The notes under the pieces were generated by a model. The model worked only from the letters and a program-made list of their open reading frames with translations. It did not search any database and was not told the origin of the DNA. A stretch of DNA of 64,000 nucleotides from CAVXFS01 sp963761115 (GTDB taxonomy: Bacteria; Pseudomonadota; Gammaproteobacteria; Burkholderiales; Gallionellaceae): contig CAVXFS010000003.1 in NCBI GenBank assembly GCA_963761115.1, positions 124,001 through 188,000 of the forward strand. The letters run 5' to 3'. This document shows positions 48,106 through 55,872 of the stretch, piece by piece. The stretch's first letter is position 1. Every line of letters begins with the position of its first letter. The position numbers and the translations under genes are program-made.

Positions 48106-49732
48106 CTTTGACGCTCGCCTCGAGTTTGCGCGTGATTACCCATTGCTGGGCAATAGACAGGGAGCTATTAACAATCGAATACAACACAAGTCCTGCAGGG
48201 AAGAAGAAAAACACTACGCTGAAGATGACCGGCATCATTTTCATGACCTTGGCCTGCATTGGGTCCGGAGGTGGCGGGCTCAATCTACTCTGGATCACCA
48301 TACTTGCACCCATTATAAGTGGCAGAATGTAGTATGGATCGGCCGCAGACAAATCATGTATCCAGCCATAAAAAGGGGCATAGCGCAATTCAACACTTGC
48401 GAGGATTGCCCAATACAAGGCGATGAATACCGGAATCTGGATCACCATCGGCAAACATCCCCCAAGAGGGTTTATTTTTTCGGTTTTGTACAGTTCCATC
48501 ATCGCCTTGTGCAGGCGCTCGCGATCATCACCATATTGCAACTTGATCTTCTCCAGCTTGGGCGCAACCACACGCATTTTTGCCATTGAACGATAACTGG
48601 CAGCTGACAGTGGAAAAAACAGAAGTTTTATCAACACGGTTAATAAAATAATGGCAATCCCCCAGTTATGTACCCAGCCCTCGAGAAAGGAAAGTACCCA
48701 AAACAAGGGAACGGAAAGTACGGTCAACCATCCGTAGTCAACCGTCAATCCAAGACCCGGTGCAATCTTATCCAGGGAATTTTTGGCCGGCCCGGCATAA
48801 AGTGGCACATCTACTCTTACTGTCTGGCCTGGAGCCACTGTAGGCACGGGTACAATCACGCCTACGGAGTAAAGATCTTCACCCAGCGGCTTGATAAAAA
48901 ACTCGTGCTCGGATTTTGCCGGCGGTAGCCATGCAGCTACAAAATAGTGCTGTAAAATCCCGATCCAGCCATCGTCCGACTTTTCCGGGTATTTGGCCTT
49001 GCCTTTATCAACATCGGCAAAAGAAACCTTCTTGAATTTGTCCAGGCCTGTATAAATAGCTGGCCCAGTATAAGTTGGCACAAACCTCGTACTGCCTTCT
49101 GGAGGAGATTTGTCGCGAACCAACTGAAAATATGCTGAAGAAGTTAGCGTTTCCTTACTATCGTTTTGAATTTTATAGCTTATATCGATCAAATAGCTAC
49201 CACGGTGAAATTTATACACCTTGGTCACTTTAATGCCAGCATCTTCGGTAGCCTGTAAGCGAACCTCCAGGGTATCTTGACCTTCAGCCAACTGATAAGA
49301 ATCAGCATCAGCAGTGAATATCGTGTTATGTGTAGGCAAACCTGTACCCAACAAACCGCTTTGGGCAATATATGTCCCTACCTTTTCCTGCATTAAAACA
49401 AAAGGTTTATCCTTGTCCTTGGCGCTATGCTGCCGCAATAATTCCAGACGCCGCAAATCCCCGCCTACGGTACTTATATCAGCAACCAGCCAATCGGTAG
49501 TGACGATGATCTTTTTCCCGGGCAGGCGTTTTGTTTGTCCCGAGACTTCATTGACTTTTTTGCCGGAAGAATTCGCTTCCGTGGCAATTGGCTCAGGTAA
49601 ATTGGCCACAACAGAAGATGCCGCTGAAGAGATTGCCTGAATCTGGGGATGCTGGCTCCGTTCCCAACTATCCCATAACATGAAAACTGAAAGGGAAAAA
49701 ATCAGAAACAAGAACAACCGTTGATAATCCAT
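48089..49732 (-). CDS. yidC: Membrane protein insertase YidC
   Basis: 547 residues. N-terminal membrane segment (FLFLIFSLSVFMLW), a large periplasmic beta domain, and five C-terminal membrane segments (insertase core; ALYWAILASVELRYAPF, VFFFFPAGLVLYSIVNS). Inserts inner-membrane proteins, including ATP synthase c. Upstream yidD and rnpA complete the usual set. Confidence 0.96.
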   Translation of the reverse strand: MDYQRLFLFLIFSLSVFMLWDSWERSQHPQIQAISSAASSVVANLPEPIATEANSSGKKVNEVSGQTKRLPGKKIIVTTDWLVADISTVGGDLRRLELLRQHSAKDKDKPFVLMQEKVGTYIAQSGLLGTGLPTHNTIFTADADSYQLAEGQDTLEVRLQATEDAGIKVTKVYKFHRGSYLIDISYKIQNDSKETLTSSAYFQLVRDKSPPEGSTRFVPTYTGPAIYTGLDKFKKVSFADVDKGKAKYPEKSDDGWIGILQHYFVAAWLPPAKSEHEFFIKPLGEDLYSVGVIVPVPTVAPGQTVRVDVPLYAGPAKNSLDKIAPGLGLTVDYGWLTVLSVPLFWVLSFLEGWVHNWGIAIILLTVLIKLLFFPLSAASYRSMAKMRVVAPKLEKIKLQYGDDRERLHKAMMELYKTEKINPLGGCLPMVIQIPVFIALYWAILASVELRYAPFYGWIHDLSAADPYYILPLIMGASMVIQSRLSPPPPDPMQAKVMKMMPVIFSVVFFFFPAGLVLYSIVNSSLSIAQQWVITRKLEASVKGAAKT

Positions 49733-49750
49733 GTGGTTTTCCTGTGAGTT

Positions 49751-49963
49751 CTATGGGGCTGGGTCGTAACCACCTGGGTTCCATGGGTTACATCTCACCA
49801 ACCGTTTGATACTTAACCAACCACCACGCAACACCCCGTGTTTAGCGACAACCTCACAGGCATAATGGGAGCAACTCGGGGTAAACCGGCATGTAGGCGG
49901 ATATAGTGGACTTATCAAGTACTGATATGCGCGAATTATTTTAATCAGAAACCGCTGCATCAT
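49751..49963 (-). CDS. yidD: Membrane protein insertion efficiency factor YidD
   Basis: 70 residues with the family pattern IRAYQYLISPLYPPTCRFTPSCSHYA and RLVRCNPWNPGGYDP (motifs quoted in part). Cys-rich, membrane-associated helper of YidC. The start overlaps rnpA by 4 bp. Confidence 0.95.
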   Translation of the reverse strand: MMQRFLIKIIRAYQYLISPLYPPTCRFTPSCSHYACEVVAKHGVLRGGWLSIKRLVRCNPWNPGGYDPAP

Positions 49964-50310
49964 GGCTGTATGGCCTTTAATAATTGGACCAATCTTAACC
50001 GTCCTTCAACAGCATCTTCCGGATTTATCTGTCTTCTGACATACACGACCACATCCAACGCTCGTCCTGCCGGAAAATTCTGTCTGAACAATTCCCGGAT
50101 TAGTCGTTTTGAGAAGTTCCTCGCAGTTGCGGTTGGTGTGTTCTTTTTGCTTATTGCTAATCCCAACCTGGAAAATCCGCACATATTTTCACTGACATAT
50201 ACCGCGAACCATTTACTAACCAGGCCTTTTGTCTGAAATGCCCGGTCAAATTCGGTACGTTTCCGGATACGTCGGCTGGCGGGAAATGAAAAATCGATTT
50301 CAGACTGCAA
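49960..50310 (-). CDS. rnpA: Ribonuclease P protein component
   Basis: 116 residues. RNR-like basic motif NFSKRLIRELFRQN and the start RRIRKRTEFDRAF are typical. The start appears to be TTG at 50310, overlapping the rpmH stop by 11 bp. Protein cofactor for tRNA 5' maturation. Confidence 0.94.
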   Translation of the reverse strand: MQSEIDFSFPASRRIRKRTEFDRAFQTKGLVSKWFAVYVSENMCGFSRLGLAISKKNTPTATARNFSKRLIRELFRQNFPAGRALDVVVYVRRQINPEDAVEGRLRLVQLLKAIQP

Positions 50311-50434
50311 GTCGAGCGCGGCCTTTTGCCCTCCGGGCCCTGATCACGGCTCTACCGCCCTTGGATTTCATGCGAACCAAGAACCCATGAGTACGTTTTC
50401 TCTTGGTGACTGACGGTTGATATGTGCGCTTCAT
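50300..50434 (-). CDS. rpmH: Ribosomal protein L34
   Basis: 44 residues, MKRTYQPS start and Arg/Lys-rich body (RTHGFLVRMKSKGGRAVI) as in all L34. A GGGGA ribosome site precedes ATG at 50434; the longer open frame upstream is not real. Confidence 0.98.
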   Translation of the reverse strand: MKRTYQPSVTKRKRTHGFLVRMKSKGGRAVIRARRAKGRARLAV

Positions 50435-50584
50435 TTGATATTCCCCAGTAATTGTTTCTCGAAAGCCCGCGATTACAATATTTACTGGGGGCTGTGTCAA
50501 GTTTAATTTTGTTTTTTCCTGTGGATAACTTTATGCCTTGCCTGTAAAATGCAGTGCTGATTAATTGCCTCATTGCCTAAATAC
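50435..50584. promoter_or_regulatory. rpmH-dnaA divergent promoter region with a DnaA box
   Basis: TGTGGATAA at 50520-50528 is a perfect DnaA box (TTATCCACA on the complement). The site may serve autoregulation of dnaA, origin function, or both. The region is AT-rich with T-runs; promoters for both genes are expected here. Confidence 0.7.
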
Positions 50585-51925
50585 ATGCCGGATAAGAACC
50601 TGTGGGATTCCTGTCTTTGTTATTTTGAAGACAGCCTGCCGCCACAACAATTTAACTCATGGATTAAACCATTAGCCTTTGAAATCAAGGGGCATCACAT
50701 TACCTTGACTGCGCCTAATAGCTTTACTCTCAAATTAGTCCAAGAGCGGTTTTTATCGGAAATTTCAAAACAAGCTGAGAGTTTTCTATCCAGTCCCCCG
50801 AGTTTTGAATTTCGAATCGGGAAAAAAACTTTGGCTCAACCAGCAAAAAAATCTCTCATTCCACCTTTGGACAGGATCATCGCCGAACCCAAGATTCATA
50901 AAAGTCAAAATAAACTTAATTCGAACTTGTCATTTGATAATTTCGTGACCGGAAAGGCAAATCAGTTAGCGCACTCAGCCGCTATCCAGGTCGCAGAATC
51001 TCCTGGCACTGCTTATAACCCTTTGTTCATTTACGGTGGTGTTGGTTTGGGAAAAACACACCTGCTTCAAGCCATCGGAAATCACGTTAAGCTGGAAAAT
51101 ACACACTCAAAAGTTTGCTATGTCCATGCAACAAACTATATTTCGGATGTAGTTAGAGCTTTTCAAACTAAGAAGTTTGATGAGTTCAAACAATTTTATA
51201 ACTCACTGGATATGTTGTTGATAGATGATATTCAATTTATTGCTGATAAACCAGGGACCCAACAGGAGTTTTTTTATACCCTCAACTCCTTGATTGATGC
51301 GCACAAACAAGTTGTGATCACATGCGATACATTCCCTAAAGAGATATCCGGAATGACACCAAGACTGACCTCGCGGTTCAGTTGGGGATTGACTGTCGCA
51401 ATAGAGCCGCCCGAATTGGAAATGCGGGTCGCTATATTGTTACAAAAAGGAGCTATATCAGGAACCGATATCAATGAGGATGTTGCTTTCTTCATAGCAA
51501 AGCATGTACGTTCCAATATTCGCGAACTGGAAGGCGCTCTTAAACGGGTTGAAGCGTATTCTCGATTTCATAAACGCCAAATATCTGTTGAATTAACCAA
51601 GGAAGCACTTAAGGACTTGTTGGCATCTCAAAACAAACAGGTATCCGTCGAAAATATCCAAAAGACCGTCGCAGATTTTTATCGAATCAAAATATCCGAT
51701 CTGCTTTCCAAAAAAAGAACACGAATAATTGCTCGACCAAGACAAGTAGCCATGAGTTTGGCAAGGGAACTGACGCAACTAAGTTTACCGGAAATCGGTT
51801 CCGCATTTGGCGACCGGGATCATACAACCGTTTTATATGCCTGCAAGACGATTGATAATTTAAGAAATTCAGACACAGCTTTTAATGCTGATTTCAATTT
51901 ACTAAATCAAACATTGAGAAATTAA
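50585..51925 (+). CDS. dnaA: Chromosomal replication initiator DnaA
   Basis: 446 residues from ATG at 50585; a TTG four codons earlier (50573) is possible, but the spacing to the conserved LW..CL fits the ATG. AAA+ Walker A GGVGLGKTHLLQAIGN, Walker B LLIDDIQF, and the C-terminal DNA-binding signature ARPRQVAMSLARELT with GDRDHTTVLYA. The coding DNA is distinctly AT-rich relative to gyrB and most of the window. Confidence 0.97.
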   Translation: MPDKNLWDSCLCYFEDSLPPQQFNSWIKPLAFEIKGHHITLTAPNSFTLKLVQERFLSEISKQAESFLSSPPSFEFRIGKKTLAQPAKKSLIPPLDRIIAEPKIHKSQNKLNSNLSFDNFVTGKANQLAHSAAIQVAESPGTAYNPLFIYGGVGLGKTHLLQAIGNHVKLENTHSKVCYVHATNYISDVVRAFQTKKFDEFKQFYNSLDMLLIDDIQFIADKPGTQQEFFYTLNSLIDAHKQVVITCDTFPKEISGMTPRLTSRFSWGLTVAIEPPELEMRVAILLQKGAISGTDINEDVAFFIAKHVRSNIRELEGALKRVEAYSRFHKRQISVELTKEALKDLLASQNKQVSVENIQKTVADFYRIKISDLLSKKRTRIIARPRQVAMSLARELTQLSLPEIGSAFGDRDHTTVLYACKTIDNLRNSDTAFNADFNLLNQTLRN

Positions 51926-52126
51926 CAATCCATTGAGATGTATGTATGTTAATTGTGGATAACCTTTCAGATGATCTTCAACATAAAATATTCATTCAGA
52001 AAATGAACACCCTATCAACTAGATATCCACACTTTTATATTTTACTTAACTTTATATAAATAAACAGGATTATTGTGCTTTGCAAATTTTTCAGCTTCTT
52101 AATTATTAATTTTAAGGACATATAGA
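51926..52126. other. Candidate replication origin (oriC) between dnaA and dnaN
   Basis: Contains a perfect DnaA box TGTGGATAA (51954-51962) and a one-mismatch box ATATCCACA (52023-52031). These are followed by a very AT-rich stretch (about 52032-52070, TTTTATATTTTACTTAAC) suited to unwinding. Gene direction diverges here. Only two or three boxes are visible, fewer than in E. coli. Confidence 0.65.
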
Positions 52127-53233
52127 ATGTTTATTGAAACAATTGATACTAAAGTCCTTCTGAAACCTATTCAAACAGTGGTTGGAATAGTCGAAAGAAA
52201 ACAACCGCTGCCAATTTTATCAAACGTTTTAATTGAAAAAAACGGATCAAGTCTGCGATTTACAACTACTGATCTTGAAATTCAAATAGCTACGGAAGTA
52301 GCAGATAAGAACCTGACCGGGGAAGATGCTTCCATTACAGTTGCAGCGAGAAAGCTTCAGGAAATATTGCGCGTGCTACCAGAGGAAAGCAAAATTTCAA
52401 TGAATATCCAGGATAGTCGAATTCAACTTAAATCGAATAAGAGCCGCTTCAGTTTGCAAACTTTGCCAGCACAGGATTTCCCAAAAATTGTTGAGCAACT
52501 TGGGCAGATAGAAACAGTAATAATCGAGCAGCAGGAACTTAAAAGATTATTTGGTATGGTTCAATTTTCCATGGCTCAACAAGATATCCGGTACTATTTG
52601 AATGGGGTCTTGTTAGTGGTAGAGGATGAGTTCCTGAAATTGATCGCGACAGATGGTCACCGTCTGGCATTTACCAGAACTAAATTAACCAAGAAATATT
52701 CAAAGCGGGAAGTTATATTACCCAGAAAAACAGTTAATGAATTAGTCAAGTTGCTGGATGAGTCGCCAGGCCAGATTACGCTGAATCTGGGTGAAAATCA
52801 GGTTAAGACGACTTTTTCTGATGTGATACTTGTTTCCAAGGTAATAGATGGAAAATTTCCAGACTACGAAAGAGTTGTACCAAATTATACAAATCATTTG
52901 ATTCTTAATAGGGTGGTTATTTTGCAGGCGCTGTTACGAGCTGCGATCCTGTCTAATGAAAAATTCAGAGGTGTTCGTTTCGTCCTGACAGAAAATAATC
53001 TGCGTATCATCAGCAGCAATAGCGAGCAGGAGGAGGCACAAGAGGAGATGGAAGTCGAATATCACGGACAAGCATTAGATATTGGATTTAATGTCAACTA
53101 CTTGCTTGATGGATTAAACAGCACGACTTCGGAAACAATCACTTTTTCCTTTGGTGATCCCAATAGCAGTATTTTGATAACTGTACCAGGCAACGATGAT
53201 TTCAAATATGTTGTCATGCCGATGCGCATCTGA
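52127..53233 (+). CDS. dnaN: DNA polymerase III sliding clamp (beta subunit)
   Basis: 368 residues in three similar domains, ending in the conserved MPMRI. AAGGA lies 9 bp before the ATG. Holds the polymerase on DNA. Like dnaA it is AT-rich. Confidence 0.97.
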   Translation: MFIETIDTKVLLKPIQTVVGIVERKQPLPILSNVLIEKNGSSLRFTTTDLEIQIATEVADKNLTGEDASITVAARKLQEILRVLPEESKISMNIQDSRIQLKSNKSRFSLQTLPAQDFPKIVEQLGQIETVIIEQQELKRLFGMVQFSMAQQDIRYYLNGVLLVVEDEFLKLIATDGHRLAFTRTKLTKKYSKREVILPRKTVNELVKLLDESPGQITLNLGENQVKTTFSDVILVSKVIDGKFPDYERVVPNYTNHLILNRVVILQALLRAAILSNEKFRGVRFVLTENNLRIISSNSEQEEAQEEMEVEYHGQALDIGFNVNYLLDGLNSTTSETITFSFGDPNSSILITVPGNDDFKYVVMPMRI

Positions 53234-53234
53234 T

Positions 53235-53248
53235 TGTTTACGTAAACA
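53235..53248. promoter_or_regulatory. Perfect 14-bp palindrome between dnaN and gyrB
   Basis: TGTTTACGTAAACA occupies nearly half of the 33-bp gap. It could be an operator or a small hairpin. It is not a parS site and has no T-run to act as a terminator. Function unknown. Confidence 0.5.
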
Positions 53249-53266
53249 GAAAGCCAACTCAATATT

Positions 53267-55699
53267 ATGAGCGACAACTACGACGAATCAAGCATCCAGC
53301 AACTCGAAGGATTGGAGGCGGTACGCAAACGCCCCGGCATGTACATCGGCGACACATCCGACGGCACCGGCCTCCACCACATGGTATTCGAGGTGGTAGA
53401 CAATGCCATTGATGAATCCCTGGCCGGGCACTGTGACGACATCAAGACCATTATTCATGCCGACAATTCCATTTCGGTCACTGATAATGGGCGCGGCATT
53501 CCTGTCGGTATCAAGTTTGATGACAAGTTCGAGCCCAAACGCTCTGCTGCCGAAATCGTCATGACCGTGTTGCATGCAGGAGGCAAATTCAACCAGAACA
53601 GTTACAAGGTGTCCGGTGGACTGCATGGTGTGGGAGTTAGTTGTGTCAATGGACTATCGGAATGGCTCAAGTTGACCAGTTGTCGTGACGGCAAGAAATA
53701 CTTTCTGGAATTTCATCGCGGCGATGTGGTTGACAGACAGATTGAAATACAGAAGGGTATTGAGGTTTCGCCGCTCAAAGTGATCGGAGAATGCAAGAGA
53801 AACGGGACCGAGGTTCATTTTCTGGCGGACAAGGAAATCTTCGGCCACGTCGAGTTCCATTACGAGATCCTCGCCAAGCGCCTGCGCGAACTGTCTTTCC
53901 TTAATAATGGCGTAAAAATCGAGCTTATAGACCAGCGTACCGGTAAAAGCGAAAATTTCTCCCACGCCGGCGGAGTCAAGGGATTCGTCGAGTACATGAA
54001 CAAGAACAAAAGTGTCCTGCATAGCAAGGCATTCCATGCCATCGGTGAAAAAGACGGCATCATCGTCGAAGTCGCCATGCAGTGGAATGATAGCTATTCG
54101 GAGATCGTGCAGTGCTTCACCAACAACATTCCGCAACGAGACGGCGGCACCCACCTTACCGGAATGCGCATGGCGATGACCCGCGTAATAAATAAATATA
54201 TTGAAGAAATTGAGATTGCCAAAAAAGCCAAAGTCGAAACCTCCGGCGACGATATGCGTGAGGGCTTGACCTGTGTATTGTCGGTGAAGGTACCCGAACC
54301 TAAGTTTTCATCGCAGACCAAGGACAAGCTGGTATCCAGCGAGGTACAAACCGTGGTGCAGGAAGTGGTGGGTCTCAAACTGACAGAATATTTGCAGGAG
54401 AATCCAATCGACGCCAAAATTCTGTGTGGCAAGATCATAGACGCCGCACGCGCTCGCGAAGCAGCGCGCAAGGCGCGAGAACTCACTCGTCGCAAAGGCG
54501 TGCTGGATGGCATTGGTCTGCCGGGTAAATTGGCTGATTGCCAGGAAAAGGACCCGGCATTATCAGAGCTGTATCTGGTAGAGGGTGATTCCGCCGGAGG
54601 ATCTGCCAAGCAAGGTCGCGATCGCAAGTTCCAGGCCATTCTGCCGCTAAAGGGCAAGATCCTGAACGTTGAACGAGCGCGCTTCGAGAAGCTCATCTCT
54701 TCGCAGGAGATTGCAACATTGATCACGGTGCTCGGCACCGGAATCGGTAAAGACGAATACAATGCCGACAAACTGCGTTACCACCGCATCATCATCATGA
54801 CTGACGCAGACGTGGATGGTGCACACATCCGTACCCTGCTATTAACATTTTTCTTTCGCCAGATGCCCGAACTTATCGAGCGCGGTCACATTTATATTGC
54901 TCAGCCGCCGCTATACAAAGTCAAGCAGGGCAAGGACGAGCGTTACCTCAAGGATGAGCATGAACTGAAAAATTATATGCTGGGTAACTCGTTGGTAGAT
55001 GCCGAGTTACATACCGAGCAGGGCGGTGCGATTCTTCAGGCTGAATCGCTGGAACGCTTGGCAAGGGAATATTTTCTCGCCGAGGCAGTGATCGATCGCC
55101 TATCCCGCCTGATTGCCGAAGAGGCCCTGCACGCCTTGCTCAAGCAACCTGACATTAGTCTAGATACGCGGGGGAATGCGACTCAAAGTGCTTCACGCTT
55201 ACAAAAAGTGTGCGGCGCGGGTATCGTCATCAAAGCTGAAATAGATCCCGCTACCGACGAAAACAGACTGCGCGTGGAAAGACATCTGCACGGCAATTAT
55301 TCAGTCAGTTACCTGGACCAAAACTTCCTGCAAAGCGGTGATTTTGAGCAGATCAAACATACTGCACAAGCCCTTGGAGGCTTGCTCGGTAAAGGCGCCT
55401 ACATCAAGCGAGGCGAGCAGCGCAGACCCGTGGCAGACTTCAAGCAGGCCATCGAATGGTTGCTGGAAGAAGCCAAACGCGGTGTCGGTATCCAGCGCTA
55501 TAAAGGACTGGGTGAAATGAACCCAGAGCAACTGTGGGAAACCACTATGGACGTAAAGAACCGCATATTGCTTAGAGTGAGCATTGAAGATGCCATCACT
55601 ACAGAAGAAATTTTCACCACGCTAATGGGCGATGTTGTGGAACCCCGCAGAGCGTTCATCGAACAGAATGCTCTTGGGGTCAAGAATCTGGATGTGTAG
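53267..55699 (+). CDS. gyrB: DNA gyrase subunit B
   Basis: 810 residues. GHKL ATPase domain (VVDNAIDESLAGHCDD, SYKVSGGLHGVGVSCVN in part), Toprim acidic motifs (VEGDSAGGSAKQGR, TDADVDGAHIRTLLL) and the C-terminal QRYKGLGEMNPEQLW. Introduces negative supercoils with GyrA. Codon use and GC are higher than in dnaN just upstream. Converges on topA across a 173-bp gap that shows no clear gene or terminator. Confidence 0.98.
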   Translation: MSDNYDESSIQQLEGLEAVRKRPGMYIGDTSDGTGLHHMVFEVVDNAIDESLAGHCDDIKTIIHADNSISVTDNGRGIPVGIKFDDKFEPKRSAAEIVMTVLHAGGKFNQNSYKVSGGLHGVGVSCVNGLSEWLKLTSCRDGKKYFLEFHRGDVVDRQIEIQKGIEVSPLKVIGECKRNGTEVHFLADKEIFGHVEFHYEILAKRLRELSFLNNGVKIELIDQRTGKSENFSHAGGVKGFVEYMNKNKSVLHSKAFHAIGEKDGIIVEVAMQWNDSYSEIVQCFTNNIPQRDGGTHLTGMRMAMTRVINKYIEEIEIAKKAKVETSGDDMREGLTCVLSVKVPEPKFSSQTKDKLVSSEVQTVVQEVVGLKLTEYLQENPIDAKILCGKIIDAARAREAARKARELTRRKGVLDGIGLPGKLADCQEKDPALSELYLVEGDSAGGSAKQGRDRKFQAILPLKGKILNVERARFEKLISSQEIATLITVLGTGIGKDEYNADKLRYHRIIIMTDADVDGAHIRTLLLTFFFRQMPELIERGHIYIAQPPLYKVKQGKDERYLKDEHELKNYMLGNSLVDAELHTEQGGAILQAESLERLAREYFLAEAVIDRLSRLIAEEALHALLKQPDISLDTRGNATQSASRLQKVCGAGIVIKAEIDPATDENRLRVERHLHGNYSVSYLDQNFLQSGDFEQIKHTAQALGGLLGKGAYIKRGEQRRPVADFKQAIEWLLEEAKRGVGIQRYKGLGEMNPEQLWETTMDVKNRILLRVSIEDAITTEEIFTTLMGDVVEPRRAFIEQNALGVKNLDV

Positions 55700-55872
55700 G
55701 CTTGTAAATTAGGTTTGCTTTGCTTCGTGACGAACGGAGTGCGCAAATGAATATCGTAGTAACGAATATAAATCCAGAGAACGATGAGAAGAGTGAAGTT
55801 ATGAATGCGACAGAACACTTCTCGGACTTTGGGGTTTTTAGCGCAAATCGTTGCCCAGCATAAATCCTGGGA

